Numbered from the stretch's first letter, positions 53,519 to 63,270 are shown. The stretch: DNA of 64,000 nucleotides from Pseudomonas kribbensis (GCF_003352185.1 NZ_CP029608.1:5870501-5934500), one strand, 5' to 3'. The notes: generated by a model from the sequence alone, not told the origin. A program made the numbers and translations.

Positions 53519-54544
53519 CTACTTCGGCGCCAGCTCCCTGAGATGACGTGCGACTGCAATCCATGCACCGATATAACCCAACAGCACCGCGCCAAGCAAG
53601 AGCGACAGACCGTCGGCAACTGGCACTCCGGCCAGTGCGAAATCACTGCCGTACAAGCCGGCCAGCCCAACCACCGCGTCGTTCAGCCAGTTCAGGCCGA
53701 ACGCCAGCACACCCCAGGACAGCAGCCCTGCACCGAAGCCATACAACGCGCCCATATAAAGGAAGGGACGACGCACATAGCTGTCGGTGCCGCCGACGAG
53801 TTTAATCACTTCTATCTCTGTGCGGCGGTTTTCAATATGAAGACGAATGGTATTGCCTATCACCAAAAGTAATGCGGAAACCAGCAACACCGTCAGACCG
53901 AAGACAAAGCGGTCGCCGAGCTTGAGGATGGCGGCCAGACGCTCGACCCAGACTAGATCAAGTTGCGCCTGTTGTACCTTGGGCAGCTCTGAAAGTTTTT
54001 GTCTTAATGCTTCCAGCGTCGGCTTGTCGACCTCGTTCGGCGTCACCAGCACAACGCCCGGCAGCGGGTTTTCCGGCAGCTCGCGCAAGGCTTCGCCCAA
54101 TCCGGACTGTTGCTGGAACTCTTCCAGCGCCTGATCGCGGCCGACATATTCAGCATCAGCTACGCCGGGCATGCCTTTGATCTGGTCACGCAACGCTTCG
54201 CCCTGAGCCGGACTGGCTTCGAGCTCCAGATACAACGAGATCTGCGCCGCACGCTGCCACGAACCACCCAGACGCTCGACGTTGTTCAGCAACAACGACA
54301 GCCCCATCGGCAGGCTCAGCGCAACCGCCATCACCATGCAGGTGAAGAAGCTGCCAATCGGCTGCTTACCGAGACGGCGCAGGCTGTCGATCCAGCTGGC
54401 GCGATGGCTTTCGATCCAGGCACGAAACAGCGTGGCGAAGTCCGGACCATCATCCTCGTCGTGCTTTTTCTTCTTCGGCGGCTGCGGATCGGCGGCTTTC
54501 GGGGCCACGCGCTCGGAAACCTTCGGACTACGTGTTGCACTCAT
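53519..54544 (-). CDS. ftsX: Cell-division permease-like protein FtsX
   Basis: A 341-residue membrane subunit of the FtsEX complex, which controls septal amidase activation. A charged N-terminus with a PPKKKKHDEDDG stretch precedes helix 1 (CMVMAVALSLPMGLSLLL). The periplasmic domain (about 95-205) has ISLYLELEASPAQGEALRDQ. Three more helices follow (FGLTVLLVSALLLVIGNTI, FLYMGALYGFGAGLLSWGVL, LLLGAVLLGYIGAWIAV). It overlaps ftsE by four bases and precedes rpoH by 114 bases. Confidence 0.95.
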   Translation of the reverse strand: MSATRSPKVSERVAPKAADPQPPKKKKHDEDDGPDFATLFRAWIESHRASWIDSLRRLGKQPIGSFFTCMVMAVALSLPMGLSLLLNNVERLGGSWQRAAQISLYLELEASPAQGEALRDQIKGMPGVADAEYVGRDQALEEFQQQSGLGEALRELPENPLPGVVLVTPNEVDKPTLEALRQKLSELPKVQQAQLDLVWVERLAAILKLGDRFVFGLTVLLVSALLLVIGNTIRLHIENRRTEIEVIKLVGGTDSYVRRPFLYMGALYGFGAGLLSWGVLAFGLNWLNDAVVGLAGLYGSDFALAGVPVADGLSLLLGAVLLGYIGAWIAVARHLRELAPK

Positions 54545-55212
54545 TCGCCAGCCTCCCCATCGCCGATCAATCGGCCGCGTTGCAGGGTCAGCATGCGATG
54601 GCGCATGCGCGCAATCAGGGCCAGGTCGTGACTGGCGATCAGCACGCTGGTGCCCAGACGGTTGATGTCTTCGAACACGCCCATGATTTCGGCCGCCAGA
54701 CGCGGGTCGAGGTTACCGGTCGGTTCGTCCGCCAGCAGCAGGGCCGGACGGTGCACGATGGCGCGGGCGATGCCGACGCGCTGTTGCTGACCGGTGGACA
54801 GGTCGCCGGGGTACAGATCGGTCTTGTCCGACAGCGCCACGCGCTCCAGCGCCGAATCGACGCGCTTGGCGATTTCCGCCTTGGACAGCCCGAGGATCTG
54901 CAACGGCAGCGCGACGTTGTTGAACACCGTGCGATCGAACAGCAACTGGTGATTCTGGAACACCACGCCGATCTGCCGGCGCAGGAACGGAATCTGCGCA
55001 TTGCTGATGGTGCTCAGGTCTTGCCCGGCCAACAGCAGTTTGCCGCTGGTCGGACGCTCCATCGCCAGCAGCAGGCGCAACAACGTGGATTTACCGGCAC
55101 CGGAGTGGCCGGTGACAAACAGGAACTCGCCGCGACGGACTCGAAAGCTCAGCTCATGCAAGCCGACGTGACCGTTCGGGTAGCGCTTACCGACCTGTTC
55201 GAAACGAATCAT
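54541..55212 (-). CDS. ftsE: Cell-division ATP-binding protein FtsE
   Basis: A 223-residue ABC ATPase, partner of FtsX. Walker A is GHSGAGKSTLL, the signature is LSTGQQQRVGIARAI and Walker B is LLLADEPTGNLDP. The fold starts [20 protein letters not shown]. It overlaps both ftsY and ftsX by four bases, so the three genes are translationally coupled. Hydrolysis is thought to transmit division signals rather than to transport a solute. Confidence 0.97.
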   Translation of the reverse strand: MIRFEQVGKRYPNGHVGLHELSFRVRRGEFLFVTGHSGAGKSTLLRLLLAMERPTSGKLLLAGQDLSTISNAQIPFLRRQIGVVFQNHQLLFDRTVFNNVALPLQILGLSKAEIAKRVDSALERVALSDKTDLYPGDLSTGQQQRVGIARAIVHRPALLLADEPTGNLDPRLAAEIMGVFEDINRLGTSVLIASHDLALIARMRHRMLTLQRGRLIGDGEAGE

Positions 55213-56723
55213 GAACGCTCCCGCTCGGCAAACAGTGCCTGGACAAAGGGTTCGGCTTCAAAGGTACGCAGATCGTCGATGCCTTCACCGACGCCGATGT
55301 AGCGGATCGGCAGACCGAATTGCTTGGCCAGGGCGAAAATCACCCCGCCCTTGGCGGTGCCGTCGAGCTTGGTCAGCGCCAGGCCGGTCAGTTCGACGGT
55401 CTGGTTGAATTGCTTGGCCTGGTTGATGGCGTTCTGACCGGTGCCGGCATCAAGCACCAGCAGCACTTCGTGCGGCGCATCGGCGTCGAGCTTGCCGATC
55501 ACCCGGCGAACCTTCTTCAGTTCTTCCATCAGGTTGTCTTTGGTGTGCAGCCGGCCGGCGGTGTCGGCGATCAGCACATCGATGCCACGGGCCTTGGCGG
55601 CCTGCACGGCGTCGAAGATCACCGAAGCCGAGTCGGCGCCCGTGTGCTGGGCGATCACCGGAATCTTGTTGCGCTCGCCCCAGACCTGCAACTGCTCGAC
55701 CGCGGCGGCACGGAAGGTATCACCGGCGGCGAGCATGACTTTCTTGCCTTCCAGTTGCAGCTTCTTCGCCAGCTTGCCGATGGTGGTGGTCTTGCCGGCG
55801 CCATTGACGCCAACCACCAGGATCACGAACGGCTTGTTCTGCGAAGCAATCTTCAGCGGCTGCTCGACCGGCTTGAGCATCGCGGCCAGTTCGGCCTGCA
55901 GGGATTTGTACAGTGCGTCGGAATCGGCCAGCTCTTTACGTGCGACCTTCTGGGTCAGGCGCTGGATGATCACCGAAGTCGCCTCGACGCCGACGTCGGC
56001 GGTCAGCAGACGGGTTTCGAGGTCGTCTAGTAGATCGTCATCGATGGCTTTCTTACCGAGGAACAGGCTGGCCATGCCCTCGCCGATGCTGGCGCTGGTC
56101 TTCGACAGACCTTGCTTGAGGCGGGCGAAGAAGCCGGCCTTGGTTTCCTCGGTGCGCGGCGCCTCCACCGGATTTTCGACGACAGCGACTGGCGCTGCGA
56201 CGACCGGTGCAGGTGCAGGTGCAGGTGCAGGTGCAGGTGCAGGTGCAGGTGCAGGTGCAGGCTCGGGCGCAGTGACAATCGGTGCAACCGGCGCAGCGAC
56301 CACCGGCTCGGGAATGACAGGAGCAGGTTCGACCACCGGCGCTTGAACAGGCTCGGGAGTGAACGCAACCGGTGCCGGAATCGGCGGCGTGACGTGCGGC
56401 GCAGCCTCTTCAACCAGTGCCACCGGCTCTTCCGCCACGGGCAAGGTCAGCCATGGCTGGGCAGCCGGGGTCAGCGGCAGTTCAGCGGCAGCCGGCGCTT
56501 CAGGCTCGACTTCGGCCACCGGTTGCAACACCGGCTCGGCAATCGGCAGCACAACCGGCGCCGGCACTTCTTCTATGACAGGTGCTGGCGCCGGGGCTGG
56601 CTCAGGAATGGCAGTCGGCTGTTCGACGACGGGTTCCTGCGGCTTTTTGCGCAGCCATCCGAACAGGCTTTTCTTCTCGCCAGCCGCAGCTGGGGTCTTC
56701 TTGTCGTCGTTGGAACCAAACAT
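55209..56723 (-). CDS. ftsY: Signal recognition particle receptor FtsY
   Basis: A 504-residue GTPase that docks the signal recognition particle at the membrane. The N-terminal half, to about residue 195, is a Pro/Ala/Glu/Val-rich acidic domain with long Ala-Pro repeats, followed by the NG domain. [20 protein letters not shown] starts the N domain. The G domain has [40 protein letters not shown] and [21 protein letters not shown] pure hexanucleotide repeat (56206-56260) encodes much of the Ala-Pro stretch. It heads the ftsY-ftsE-ftsX unit. Confidence 0.97.
   Translation of the reverse strand: MFGSNDDKKTPAAAGEKKSLFGWLRKKPQEPVVEQPTAIPEPAPAPAPVIEEVPAPVVLPIAEPVLQPVAEVEPEAPAAAELPLTPAAQPWLTLPVAEEPVALVEEAAPHVTPPIPAPVAFTPEPVQAPVVEPAPVIPEPVVAAPVAPIVTAPEPAPAPAPAPAPAPAPAPAPVVAAPVAVVENPVEAPRTEETKAGFFARLKQGLSKTSASIGEGMASLFLGKKAIDDDLLDDLETRLLTADVGVEATSVIIQRLTQKVARKELADSDALYKSLQAELAAMLKPVEQPLKIASQNKPFVILVVGVNGAGKTTTIGKLAKKLQLEGKKVMLAAGDTFRAAAVEQLQVWGERNKIPVIAQHTGADSASVIFDAVQAAKARGIDVLIADTAGRLHTKDNLMEELKKVRRVIGKLDADAPHEVLLVLDAGTGQNAINQAKQFNQTVELTGLALTKLDGTAKGGVIFALAKQFGLPIRYIGVGEGIDDLRTFEAEPFVQALFAERERS
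56206..56260 (-). repeat. In-frame hexanucleotide repeat in ftsY
   Basis: About nine uninterrupted copies of GGTGCA (plus strand), read as Ala-Pro dipeptides on the minus strand. A unit of six bases keeps the reading frame, so slippage changes only the length of the linker. It is the purest short tandem repeat in the window. Confidence 0.95.
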
Positions 56724-57068
56724 GGAGGACGGCTATCTCACGGTAGCGACGCGCCACAGGGGCGCCCCGGCAAATAAATATTCGATGCAGAACAGACTGT
56801 GTTTCACCCAGCTTGTTCACGCGCAACATTTTGTCGAGGCGCCAAAAGCACCTCAAAGGTCTTTAAATACGAAGGACTGGAACGGCATCGTCGGCGAAAA
56901 CGCAGAGTTTAGCTGACAAACTCAAAGCTTCTGCCGGTAACCCGTACAACCTATAGACCGATCAGTGGCCTGATAGGCGTGGCCGCCAGTAAAACGGATC
57001 AGTATCCTAGCACCTCCTCGCCCGCCTAGGCTAAGACCAAGCGGGCAGCCGAACAGGTTTAAAAACGA
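56724..57068. other. 345-base divergent region between ftsY and the M16 peptidase genes
   Basis: No gene or RNA is supported here. Both genes must have promoters in it, reading apart. I saw several AT-rich segments (TATTTATTTGC near 56780 on the minus strand; TGACAAAC near 56915 and CTATAGAC near 56952 on the plus) but no convincing -35/-10 pair. Confidence 0.5.
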
Positions 57069-58424
57069 ATGAATGCTCTAGCCCGCCGCGCCGCAGGCCT
57101 GCTGCTCAGCACAGTCTGCCTGCCCCTTTCGGCCCTGGCGGCCGACCCGCAACCGACCCACGAATTCACCCTCGACAACGGTCTTAAAGTCGTCGTGCGC
57201 GAAGACCATCGCGCGCCAGTGGTGGTGTCGCAGGTCTGGTACAAGGTCGGCTCCAGTTACGAAACCCCGGGCCAGACCGGTCTGTCCCATGCCCTCGAGC
57301 ACATGATGTTCAAGGGCAGCGAGAAAGTCGGTCCCGGTGAAGCCTCGCTGATCCTGCGTGACCTCGGCGCCGAAGAGAACGCCTTCACCAGCGATGACTT
57401 CACCGCCTACTACCAGGTGCTGGCCCGCGATCGTCTGGGCGTAGCCTTCGAACTGGAAGCCGACCGCATGGCCAATCTGCGCCTGCCGGCCGACGAATTC
57501 GCCAAGGAAATCGAAGTCATCAAGGAAGAGCGCCGTCTGCGCACCGACGACAAACCGATGTCCAAGGCCTACGAGCGCTACAAGGCCATGGCCTACCCGG
57601 CCAGCGGTTATCACACGCCGACCATCGGCTGGATGGCCGACCTCGACCGGATGAAGGTCGAAGAGCTGCGCCACTGGTATCAGTCCTGGTATGTGCCGAA
57701 CAACGCCACGCTGGTGGTGGTCGGTGACGTGACCCCGGACGAGGTGAAAACCCTCGCCCAGCGCTACTTCGGTCCGATCCCTAAACGCGATGTGCCACCG
57801 GCGAAGCAGCCGCTGGAACTGGCCGAACCCGGCGAACGCCAGATCACCCTGCATGTGCAGACCCAGCTGCCCAGCCTGATGCTCGGTTTCAACGTGCCGA
57901 GTCTGGCCACCGCCGAAGACAAACGCTCGATCAACGCCTTGCGCCTCATCTCGGCGCTGCTGGACGGCGGCTACAGCGGGCGCATCCCGACCCAACTGGA
58001 GCGCGGCGAAGAGCTGGTGTCCGGCGGTTCGTCGAGCTACGACGCCTACACTCGCGGTGACAGCCTGTTCACCCTGTCGGCCACGCCGAACACCCAGAAG
58101 AAAAAGACCATGGCCCAGGCTGAAGCCGGCCTGTGGAAACTGCTGGAACAGCTGAAAACCACCGCACCGTCCGCTGAAGAGCTGGAGCGCGTGCGGGCGC
58201 AAGTCATCGCCGGCCTGGTTTTCGAACGCGATTCGATCACCAGCCAGGCCACCGCCATCGGCCAGCTGGAGACCGTCGGTCTGTCGTGGAAGCTGATGGA
58301 CACCGAACTGGCCGATCTGGAAAGCGTCACCCCGCAAGACATCCAGAACGCCGCCAAGCTGTATTTCACCCGCGAACGTCTCAGCGTCGCCCACGTCCTG
58401 CCACTGGAGACGACTCATGAGTGA
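57069..58424 (+). CDS. Zinc-dependent M16 peptidase (catalytic partner)
   Basis: A 451-residue periplasmic metallopeptidase of the pitrilysin/insulinase family. A signal peptide (ending LPLSALA) is followed by the M16 N-domain. The inverted zinc motif His74-x-x-Glu77-His78 (HALEHMMFKG) is intact; the third ligand is probably in IEVIKEERRL. It lacks the C-terminal half duplication of long M16 proteins and is expected to pair with the product of the next gene, which overlaps it by eight bases. The substrate peptides are unknown. Confidence 0.93.
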   Translation: MNALARRAAGLLLSTVCLPLSALAADPQPTHEFTLDNGLKVVVREDHRAPVVVSQVWYKVGSSYETPGQTGLSHALEHMMFKGSEKVGPGEASLILRDLGAEENAFTSDDFTAYYQVLARDRLGVAFELEADRMANLRLPADEFAKEIEVIKEERRLRTDDKPMSKAYERYKAMAYPASGYHTPTIGWMADLDRMKVEELRHWYQSWYVPNNATLVVVGDVTPDEVKTLAQRYFGPIPKRDVPPAKQPLELAEPGERQITLHVQTQLPSLMLGFNVPSLATAEDKRSINALRLISALLDGGYSGRIPTQLERGEELVSGGSSSYDAYTRGDSLFTLSATPNTQKKKTMAQAEAGLWKLLEQLKTTAPSAEELERVRAQVIAGLVFERDSITSQATAIGQLETVGLSWKLMDTELADLESVTPQDIQNAAKLYFTRERLSVAHVLPLETTHE

Positions 58425-59904
58425 GCGCAAAACCCCACGCCTGTTGCTCGGCCTGATCGCCGTGGCAGTCATTGGCTCCGCCGCGCTGTATCTGGCGCCG
58501 AGCGACAACAGCAAGGCCAGCGAAGCGCTGGATAACGCCAAGTCCAGCCAGAAGCTGCAATCGCTGGCCGAGCTCGACGGCAAGGCCCCGGCCAGCCGCA
58601 AGCTCGACGTGCAGACCTGGAACACCGCCGAAGGCGCCAAGGTGCTGTTCGTCGAAGCTCGCGAATTGCCGATGTTCGACATGCGCCTGATCTTCTCCGC
58701 CGGCAGCAGCCAGGACGGCAACGCGCCGGGCCTGGCCCTGCTGACCAACGCCATGCTCAACGAAGGCGTGGCGGGCAAGGATGTCGGCGCCATCGCCCAA
58801 GGCTTCGAAGGCCTGGGTGCGGATTTCGGCAACGGCGCCTACAAGGACATGGCCATCGTTTCGTTGCGCAGCCTGAGTGCCGCCGACAAACGCGAGCCGG
58901 CACTCAAACTGTTCTCGGAAGTGATCGGCAAACCGACCTTCCCCGCCGATTCCTTCGCCCGCATCAAGAACCAGATGCTCGCCGGTTTCGAGTACCAGAA
59001 ACAGAACCCCGGCAAGCTCGCCAGCCTGGAACTGATGAAGCGTCTGTACGGCGATCACCCGTACGCGCACTCCAGCGATGGCAGCGCGCAAAGCGTGCCG
59101 AAGATCACCCTGGCGCAACTGCGTGAGTTCCACGCCAAGGCCTATGCCGCCGGCAACGTGGTGATTGCACTGGTGGGCGATCTGTCCCGCAGCGAAGCCG
59201 AGGCGATTGCCAATCAGGTTTCCGCAGCCCTGCCGAAAGGCCCGGCGCTGGCGAAGATTGCCCAGCCGCAGGAGCCGAAGGCCAGCGTCGGTCACATCGA
59301 GTTCCCGTCGAAGCAGACCAACCTGATGCTCGCGCAACTGGGCATCGACCGTGACGACCCGGACTACGCTGCACTGTCGATGGGCAACCAGATCCTCGGC
59401 GGCGGTGGCTTCGGCACCCGTTTGATGAGTGAAGTCCGCGAGAAGCGTGGCCTGGCCTACGGCGTATATTCGGCGTTCAGCCCGATGCAGGCGCGCGGCC
59501 CGTTCATGATCAATCTGCAGACCCGCGCGGAAATGAGCGAAGGCACCCTGAAACTGGTGCAGGACGTGCTCGCCGACTACCTGAAGACCGGCCCGACCCA
59601 GAAAGAACTCGACGATGCCAAGCGCGAACTGGCCGGCAGCTTCCCGCTGTCCACCGCGAGCAACGCCGATATCGTCGGTCAGCTTGGTGCCATGGGTTTC
59701 TACAATCTGCCGCTGAGCTATCTGGACGACTTCATGCGTCAGTCCCAGAGCCTGACCGTCGAGCAGGTCCGCGACGCCCTGAACAAACACTTGAGCACGG
59801 ACAAAATGGTCATCGTCAGCGCTGGCCCGACCGTGCCGCAAAAGCCGTTACCGGCCCCATCTGATAAACCTGCCGAGCAGCCGCTCGGGGTTCCGGAGCA
59901 TTAA
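58417..59904 (+). CDS. M16 peptidase homologue without the zinc motif (regulatory partner)
   Basis: A 495-residue M16-fold protein with an N-terminal anchor helix (LLLGLIAVAVIGSAALYL). The position of HxxEH is occupied by LALLTNAMLNEG, so it cannot bind zinc. It keeps the Arg/Tyr segment GTRLMSEVREKRGLAYGVYS that closes the partner's active site. Such active/inactive M16 pairs form heterodimers. Its stop overlaps the rsmD ATG at 59904. Confidence 0.93.
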   Translation: MSERKTPRLLLGLIAVAVIGSAALYLAPSDNSKASEALDNAKSSQKLQSLAELDGKAPASRKLDVQTWNTAEGAKVLFVEARELPMFDMRLIFSAGSSQDGNAPGLALLTNAMLNEGVAGKDVGAIAQGFEGLGADFGNGAYKDMAIVSLRSLSAADKREPALKLFSEVIGKPTFPADSFARIKNQMLAGFEYQKQNPGKLASLELMKRLYGDHPYAHSSDGSAQSVPKITLAQLREFHAKAYAAGNVVIALVGDLSRSEAEAIANQVSAALPKGPALAKIAQPQEPKASVGHIEFPSKQTNLMLAQLGIDRDDPDYAALSMGNQILGGGGFGTRLMSEVREKRGLAYGVYSAFSPMQARGPFMINLQTRAEMSEGTLKLVQDVLADYLKTGPTQKELDDAKRELAGSFPLSTASNADIVGQLGAMGFYNLPLSYLDDFMRQSQSLTVEQVRDALNKHLSTDKMVIVSAGPTVPQKPLPAPSDKPAEQPLGVPEH

Positions 59905-60512
59905 TGGCCAGTCCAAAGAAACCTGTACAAAAACTGCACAACGGTGTGAACCAGTTGCGCATCATCGGCGGCGAGTGGCGCAGCCGCAAACTGAGCTTCC
60001 CGGATGCACCGGGCCTGCGCCCGACGCCGGACCGTGTGCGTGAAACCCTGTTCAACTGGCTCGCGCCGTACGTTGCCGGGGCCAAGGTGCTCGATCCGTT
60101 CGCCGGCAGCGGCGCGCTGTTTCTGGAAGCGCTGTCCCGTGGCGCGTCCATGGGCCAGGCGCTGGATGCCAGCCATGTCGCGGTCTCGAGCCTGAAAGAA
60201 CACCTCGGCACCCTGCGCTGCACCAACGGCCAGGTGCAGACCGCTGATGCGTTGCGCTATCTGGAAACCCAGACCGCGACCGCGTTCGATCTGGTGTTCC
60301 TCGACCCGCCGTTCAACCAGAACCTGCTGCCCGCCGTGTGCACGCTGCTGGAAGAGCGCCAATGGCTGGCCGATGATTCGTGGATCTACACTGAAAGCGA
60401 AACCGCGCCATCGACCCTCGGCCTGCCAGGCAACTGGCGCCTGCACCGCGAGCAGAAATCCGGGCGGGTGTACTACGCGTTGTGGCAACGTATGGCAGTG
60501 ATCGCCGGTTAA
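59904..60512 (+). CDS. rsmD: 16S rRNA (guanine966-N2)-methyltransferase
   Basis: A 202-residue SAM-dependent rRNA methyltransferase acting on G966. RIIGGEWRSRKLSFPDAPGL is the typical start of the fold. VLDPFAGSGALFLEALSRGA is the SAM loop, and FDLVFLDPPFNQNLL carries the DPPF catalytic motif. Its start overlaps the M16 homologue stop. The order ftsYEX-M16 pair-rsmD is conserved in Pseudomonas. Confidence 0.96.
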   Translation: MASPKKPVQKLHNGVNQLRIIGGEWRSRKLSFPDAPGLRPTPDRVRETLFNWLAPYVAGAKVLDPFAGSGALFLEALSRGASMGQALDASHVAVSSLKEHLGTLRCTNGQVQTADALRYLETQTATAFDLVFLDPPFNQNLLPAVCTLLEERQWLADDSWIYTESETAPSTLGLPGNWRLHREQKSGRVYYALWQRMAVIAG

Positions 60513-60575
60513 CCGACCGGCCTGAAAAAGCGGCGAGTCTCAGCCGAGGCTCGCTGCGCTGCATCGAGAGCAATC

Positions 60576-61574
60576 GTGTCCCCTTCGTCAAAACCGTTCA
60601 TTCCCGCCTTCGGCCTCGGCAATCCGCACCTGCAAACCCTGTGGGGGCCGCTGTGGCGCAAGACCGTGCACCTTGATCGCCAGCGCGAACGCCTGTGGCT
60701 GGAGGACGGCGACTTCCTCGACCTCGACTGGCACGGCCCGCACAGCGCCGAAGCACCTCTGGTATTGGTGCTGCACGGACTGACCGGCTCTTCCAATTCG
60801 CCTTACGTGGCTGGAATCCAGGCAGCGCTCGCCGCCCAAGGCTGGGCCAGCGTCGCATTGAACTGGCGCGGCTGCTCCGGCGAGCCGAACCTGTTGCCGC
60901 GCAGCTACCATTCCGGCGCCAGTGAAGACCTCGCCGAAACCATCAAACACCTGAAAGCCAAGCGACCACTGGCGCCGCTGTATGCGGTTGGTTATTCCCT
61001 TGGCGGCAACGTGCTGCTCAAGCATCTGGGGGAAACCGGCAGCGCCAGCGGCGTGCTCGGTGCGGTGGCGGTGTCGGTGCCGTTTCGACTGGATCAATGC
61101 GCCGACCGTATCGGCCAGGGTTTTTCGAAGGTCTATCAGGCGCACTTCATGCGCGAGATGGTGGCCTACATCAAGAACAAGCAGCGCCAGTTCCAGCACG
61201 ACGGGCGCGAGGACGGTCTCGCCGCACTGGCTGCCCTCGGCTCGCTGGAAAACATGCGCACTTTCTGGGATTTCGATGGCCGGGTGACCGCGCCACTGCA
61301 CGGTTTTGCCGATGCCGAGGATTATTATCGCCGGGCATCGAGCCGCTACTTTCTTGGCGAAATTCGCACGCCGACCCTGATCATTCAGGCGGCGGACGAC
61401 CCGTTCGTATTTCCCCACAGCCTGCCGCAGGCCAGTGAGTTGTCGAGTTCGACCGCATTCGAATTGCAGGCCCGGGGCGGGCATGTCGGCTTCGTCGACG
61501 GCTCATTCCGCCAACCGGGTTATTACCTGGAGCGGCGCATTCCCCAATGGCTGGCCGAATCGGGGCGCGGGTGA
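60576..61574 (+). CDS. YheT-like alpha/beta hydrolase
   Basis: A 332-residue hydrolase of the UPF0017/AB-hydrolase-4 (YheT) family. FIPAFGLGNPHLQTLWG is the family signature. LVLHGLTGSSNS forms the oxyanion loop, the nucleophile is in GYSLGGNVLLKHLG, Asp is in QAADDPFVFP and His in RGGHVGFVDG. These proteins are esterase-like with unknown natural substrates. Translation begins at GTG 60576. The AraC regulator gene starts four bases after its stop. Confidence 0.92.
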   Translation: MSPSSKPFIPAFGLGNPHLQTLWGPLWRKTVHLDRQRERLWLEDGDFLDLDWHGPHSAEAPLVLVLHGLTGSSNSPYVAGIQAALAAQGWASVALNWRGCSGEPNLLPRSYHSGASEDLAETIKHLKAKRPLAPLYAVGYSLGGNVLLKHLGETGSASGVLGAVAVSVPFRLDQCADRIGQGFSKVYQAHFMREMVAYIKNKQRQFQHDGREDGLAALAALGSLENMRTFWDFDGRVTAPLHGFADAEDYYRRASSRYFLGEIRTPTLIIQAADDPFVFPHSLPQASELSSSTAFELQARGGHVGFVDGSFRQPGYYLERRIPQWLAESGRG

Positions 61575-61578
61575 CGGC

Positions 61579-62409
61579 ATGAGCGATCAGGGCGAGTCGA
61601 TCCGTTTCTGGCAAACCGCGCCATTGGCCGGCGTCGAGCTGCTCTCGGCGCGCTATATCGAGCATCGTTTCGCCCCGCATGTCCACGACGGCTACGTGAT
61701 CGGCATGATCATGGCCGGCGCCCAGCGCTATCGTTATCGCGGTGCCGAACACCTCGCTGGCAGCGGCACGCTGGTGCTGATCAACCCGGATGAATTGCAC
61801 ACCGGCCACAAAGGCACCGAGGACGGCTGGCTGTACCGGGCGTTTTATCCGGACACCGGCAAGATTGTCTCGCTGCTCGAAGAACTGGAACTACCGACCG
61901 CGCCAATGCCGGCCTTTGGGGCGACGCTGTACCGCGACCCGGATCTGGTCAACGGCTTCAGTCAGTTGCACCGTTTACTGGAAAGCCCCGCCACCGCACT
62001 GCAACAGCAGACGGTGTGGCGCGAAATGATGATGCTGCTGTTGCAACGTCACGCGGCGGTGCAGATCAACGGCAAACCCGGCAAAGAACACCGTGCGGTG
62101 GTGATGGCCAAGGAGTTGCTGCACGCACAACTGGCGGCGCCACCCTCCCTGGAAGAACTGGCGGCGGCGGTGAACCTTTCACCCTTCCACTTCGCCCGGG
62201 TGTTCCGCCGCGCCACCGGCATGCCGCCGCACACCTGGCTGATGCAACAGCGGATCGCCTGCGCACGGGGTTTGTTGCAGAGCGGCTGCCTGCCGGTGGA
62301 AGTCGCCACGCAACTGGGCTTTGCCGACCAGAGTCATCTGAGCCGGCAGTTCAAACAGGTTTATGGCGTGGGGCCGGCGGCTTATCGCAGTGCGCGGCTG
62401 GAGCGCTGA
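61579..62409 (+). CDS. AraC-family transcriptional regulator
   Basis: A 276-residue regulator with an N-terminal cupin-like ligand domain (FAPHVHDGYVIGMIMAGAQR; GTLVLINPDELHTG) and a C-terminal pair of helix-turn-helix motifs (SLEELAAAVNLSPFHFARVF; PVEVATQLGFADQSHLSRQF). The start at 61579 follows the hydrolase stop by four bases; upstream in-frame codons overlap the hydrolase. The two may be translationally coupled. Regulators with this N-domain often control amino-acid exporters elsewhere; the target here is unknown. Confidence 0.9.
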   Translation: MSDQGESIRFWQTAPLAGVELLSARYIEHRFAPHVHDGYVIGMIMAGAQRYRYRGAEHLAGSGTLVLINPDELHTGHKGTEDGWLYRAFYPDTGKIVSLLEELELPTAPMPAFGATLYRDPDLVNGFSQLHRLLESPATALQQQTVWREMMMLLLQRHAAVQINGKPGKEHRAVVMAKELLHAQLAAPPSLEELAAAVNLSPFHFARVFRRATGMPPHTWLMQQRIACARGLLQSGCLPVEVATQLGFADQSHLSRQFKQVYGVGPAAYRSARLER

Positions 62410-62415
62410 ACGCGT

Positions 62416-63270
62416 TTACTCGCCAGTGGCGATACCACGCGACGGCTCGTTGATCCACTCGCTCCACGATCCGGCATACAGCGTACCCAACGGATAACCC
62501 GCCAGACACAGGGCAAACAGGTTGTGACACGCCGTCACCCCGGAACCGCAATACGCCACCAGATCGTTCGGCGAACGCTCGCCGAGTTTCGCGGCAAAGC
62601 GCTGCTTGAGTTGATCCGCCGGAAGGAAACGTCCATCGCTGCCCAGATTCTCGGTAAACGCCGCGCATTGCGCGCCGGGAATGTGCCCGGCAATCGGGTC
62701 GATAGGCTCCACTTCACCCTTGAAGCGCGGCAAGGCGCGGGCATCGAGCAGGGTCAGAGCCGGTTGGCCGAGGCGTTGCTGCAATTGCTCGGCGCTGAGC
62801 AGCAGATGTTTGTCAGGGCGCCCGCTGAACGTCCCGCGCGCCACCGAAGGCGCATCCAGGCTCAGCGGCAGACCGGCCGCGTGCCAGGCCTTGAGCCCGC
62901 CATCGAGAATGAACACGCCGTCGCGCTTGCCCAACCACGCCAGCAACCACCAGGCCCGTGCAGCATAGGCACCGGGGCCGTCGTCATACAGAACCACGTC
63001 GCTGTCGTTGTTGATGCCGAACGCTTGCAGACGCTCGATCAACGCCGCCGGCTCCGGCAGCGGATGACGTCCGGTCACGCCCTTGGTCACCGGCCCGCTC
63101 AGGTCACGTTCAAGATCGGCGAAACTCGCCCCGGCAATGTGCCCTTCGGCATAACTGCGCTGGCCGTAATCCGGGTCTTCGAGGGCAAAACGGCAATCGA
63201 GAATCACCAGCCCCGGTTGCTCCTTGCGGGCATCCAGCGTTGTCGGGCTGATCAGTTGCGCAATCGGCAT
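62416..63270 (-). CDS. 3-mercaptopyruvate-type sulfurtransferase (tandem rhodanese)
   Basis: A 284-residue protein with two rhodanese domains; the second is catalytic. Cys241 in CGSGVTAC is the sulfur carrier, and the six-residue loop CGSGVT is of the mercaptopyruvate type rather than the CRxGxR of thiosulfate rhodaneses. The first domain (VILDCRFALEDPDYGQRSYA; DDGPGAYAARAWWLL) is non-catalytic. It lies six bases from the AraC gene's stop, convergent, and is followed upstream by the TetR gene on the same strand. Confidence 0.93.
   Translation of the reverse strand: MPIAQLISPTTLDARKEQPGLVILDCRFALEDPDYGQRSYAEGHIAGASFADLERDLSGPVTKGVTGRHPLPEPAALIERLQAFGINNDSDVVLYDDGPGAYAARAWWLLAWLGKRDGVFILDGGLKAWHAAGLPLSLDAPSVARGTFSGRPDKHLLLSAEQLQQRLGQPALTLLDARALPRFKGEVEPIDPIAGHIPGAQCAAFTENLGSDGRFLPADQLKQRFAAKLGERSPNDLVAYCGSGVTACHNLFALCLAGYPLGTLYAGSWSEWINEPSRGIATGE

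Noticed and set aside
56206..56260. Tandem repeat considered as a CRISPR-like or regulatory array
   Set aside because: It is a six-base microsatellite inside a coding sequence, in frame, without spacers.
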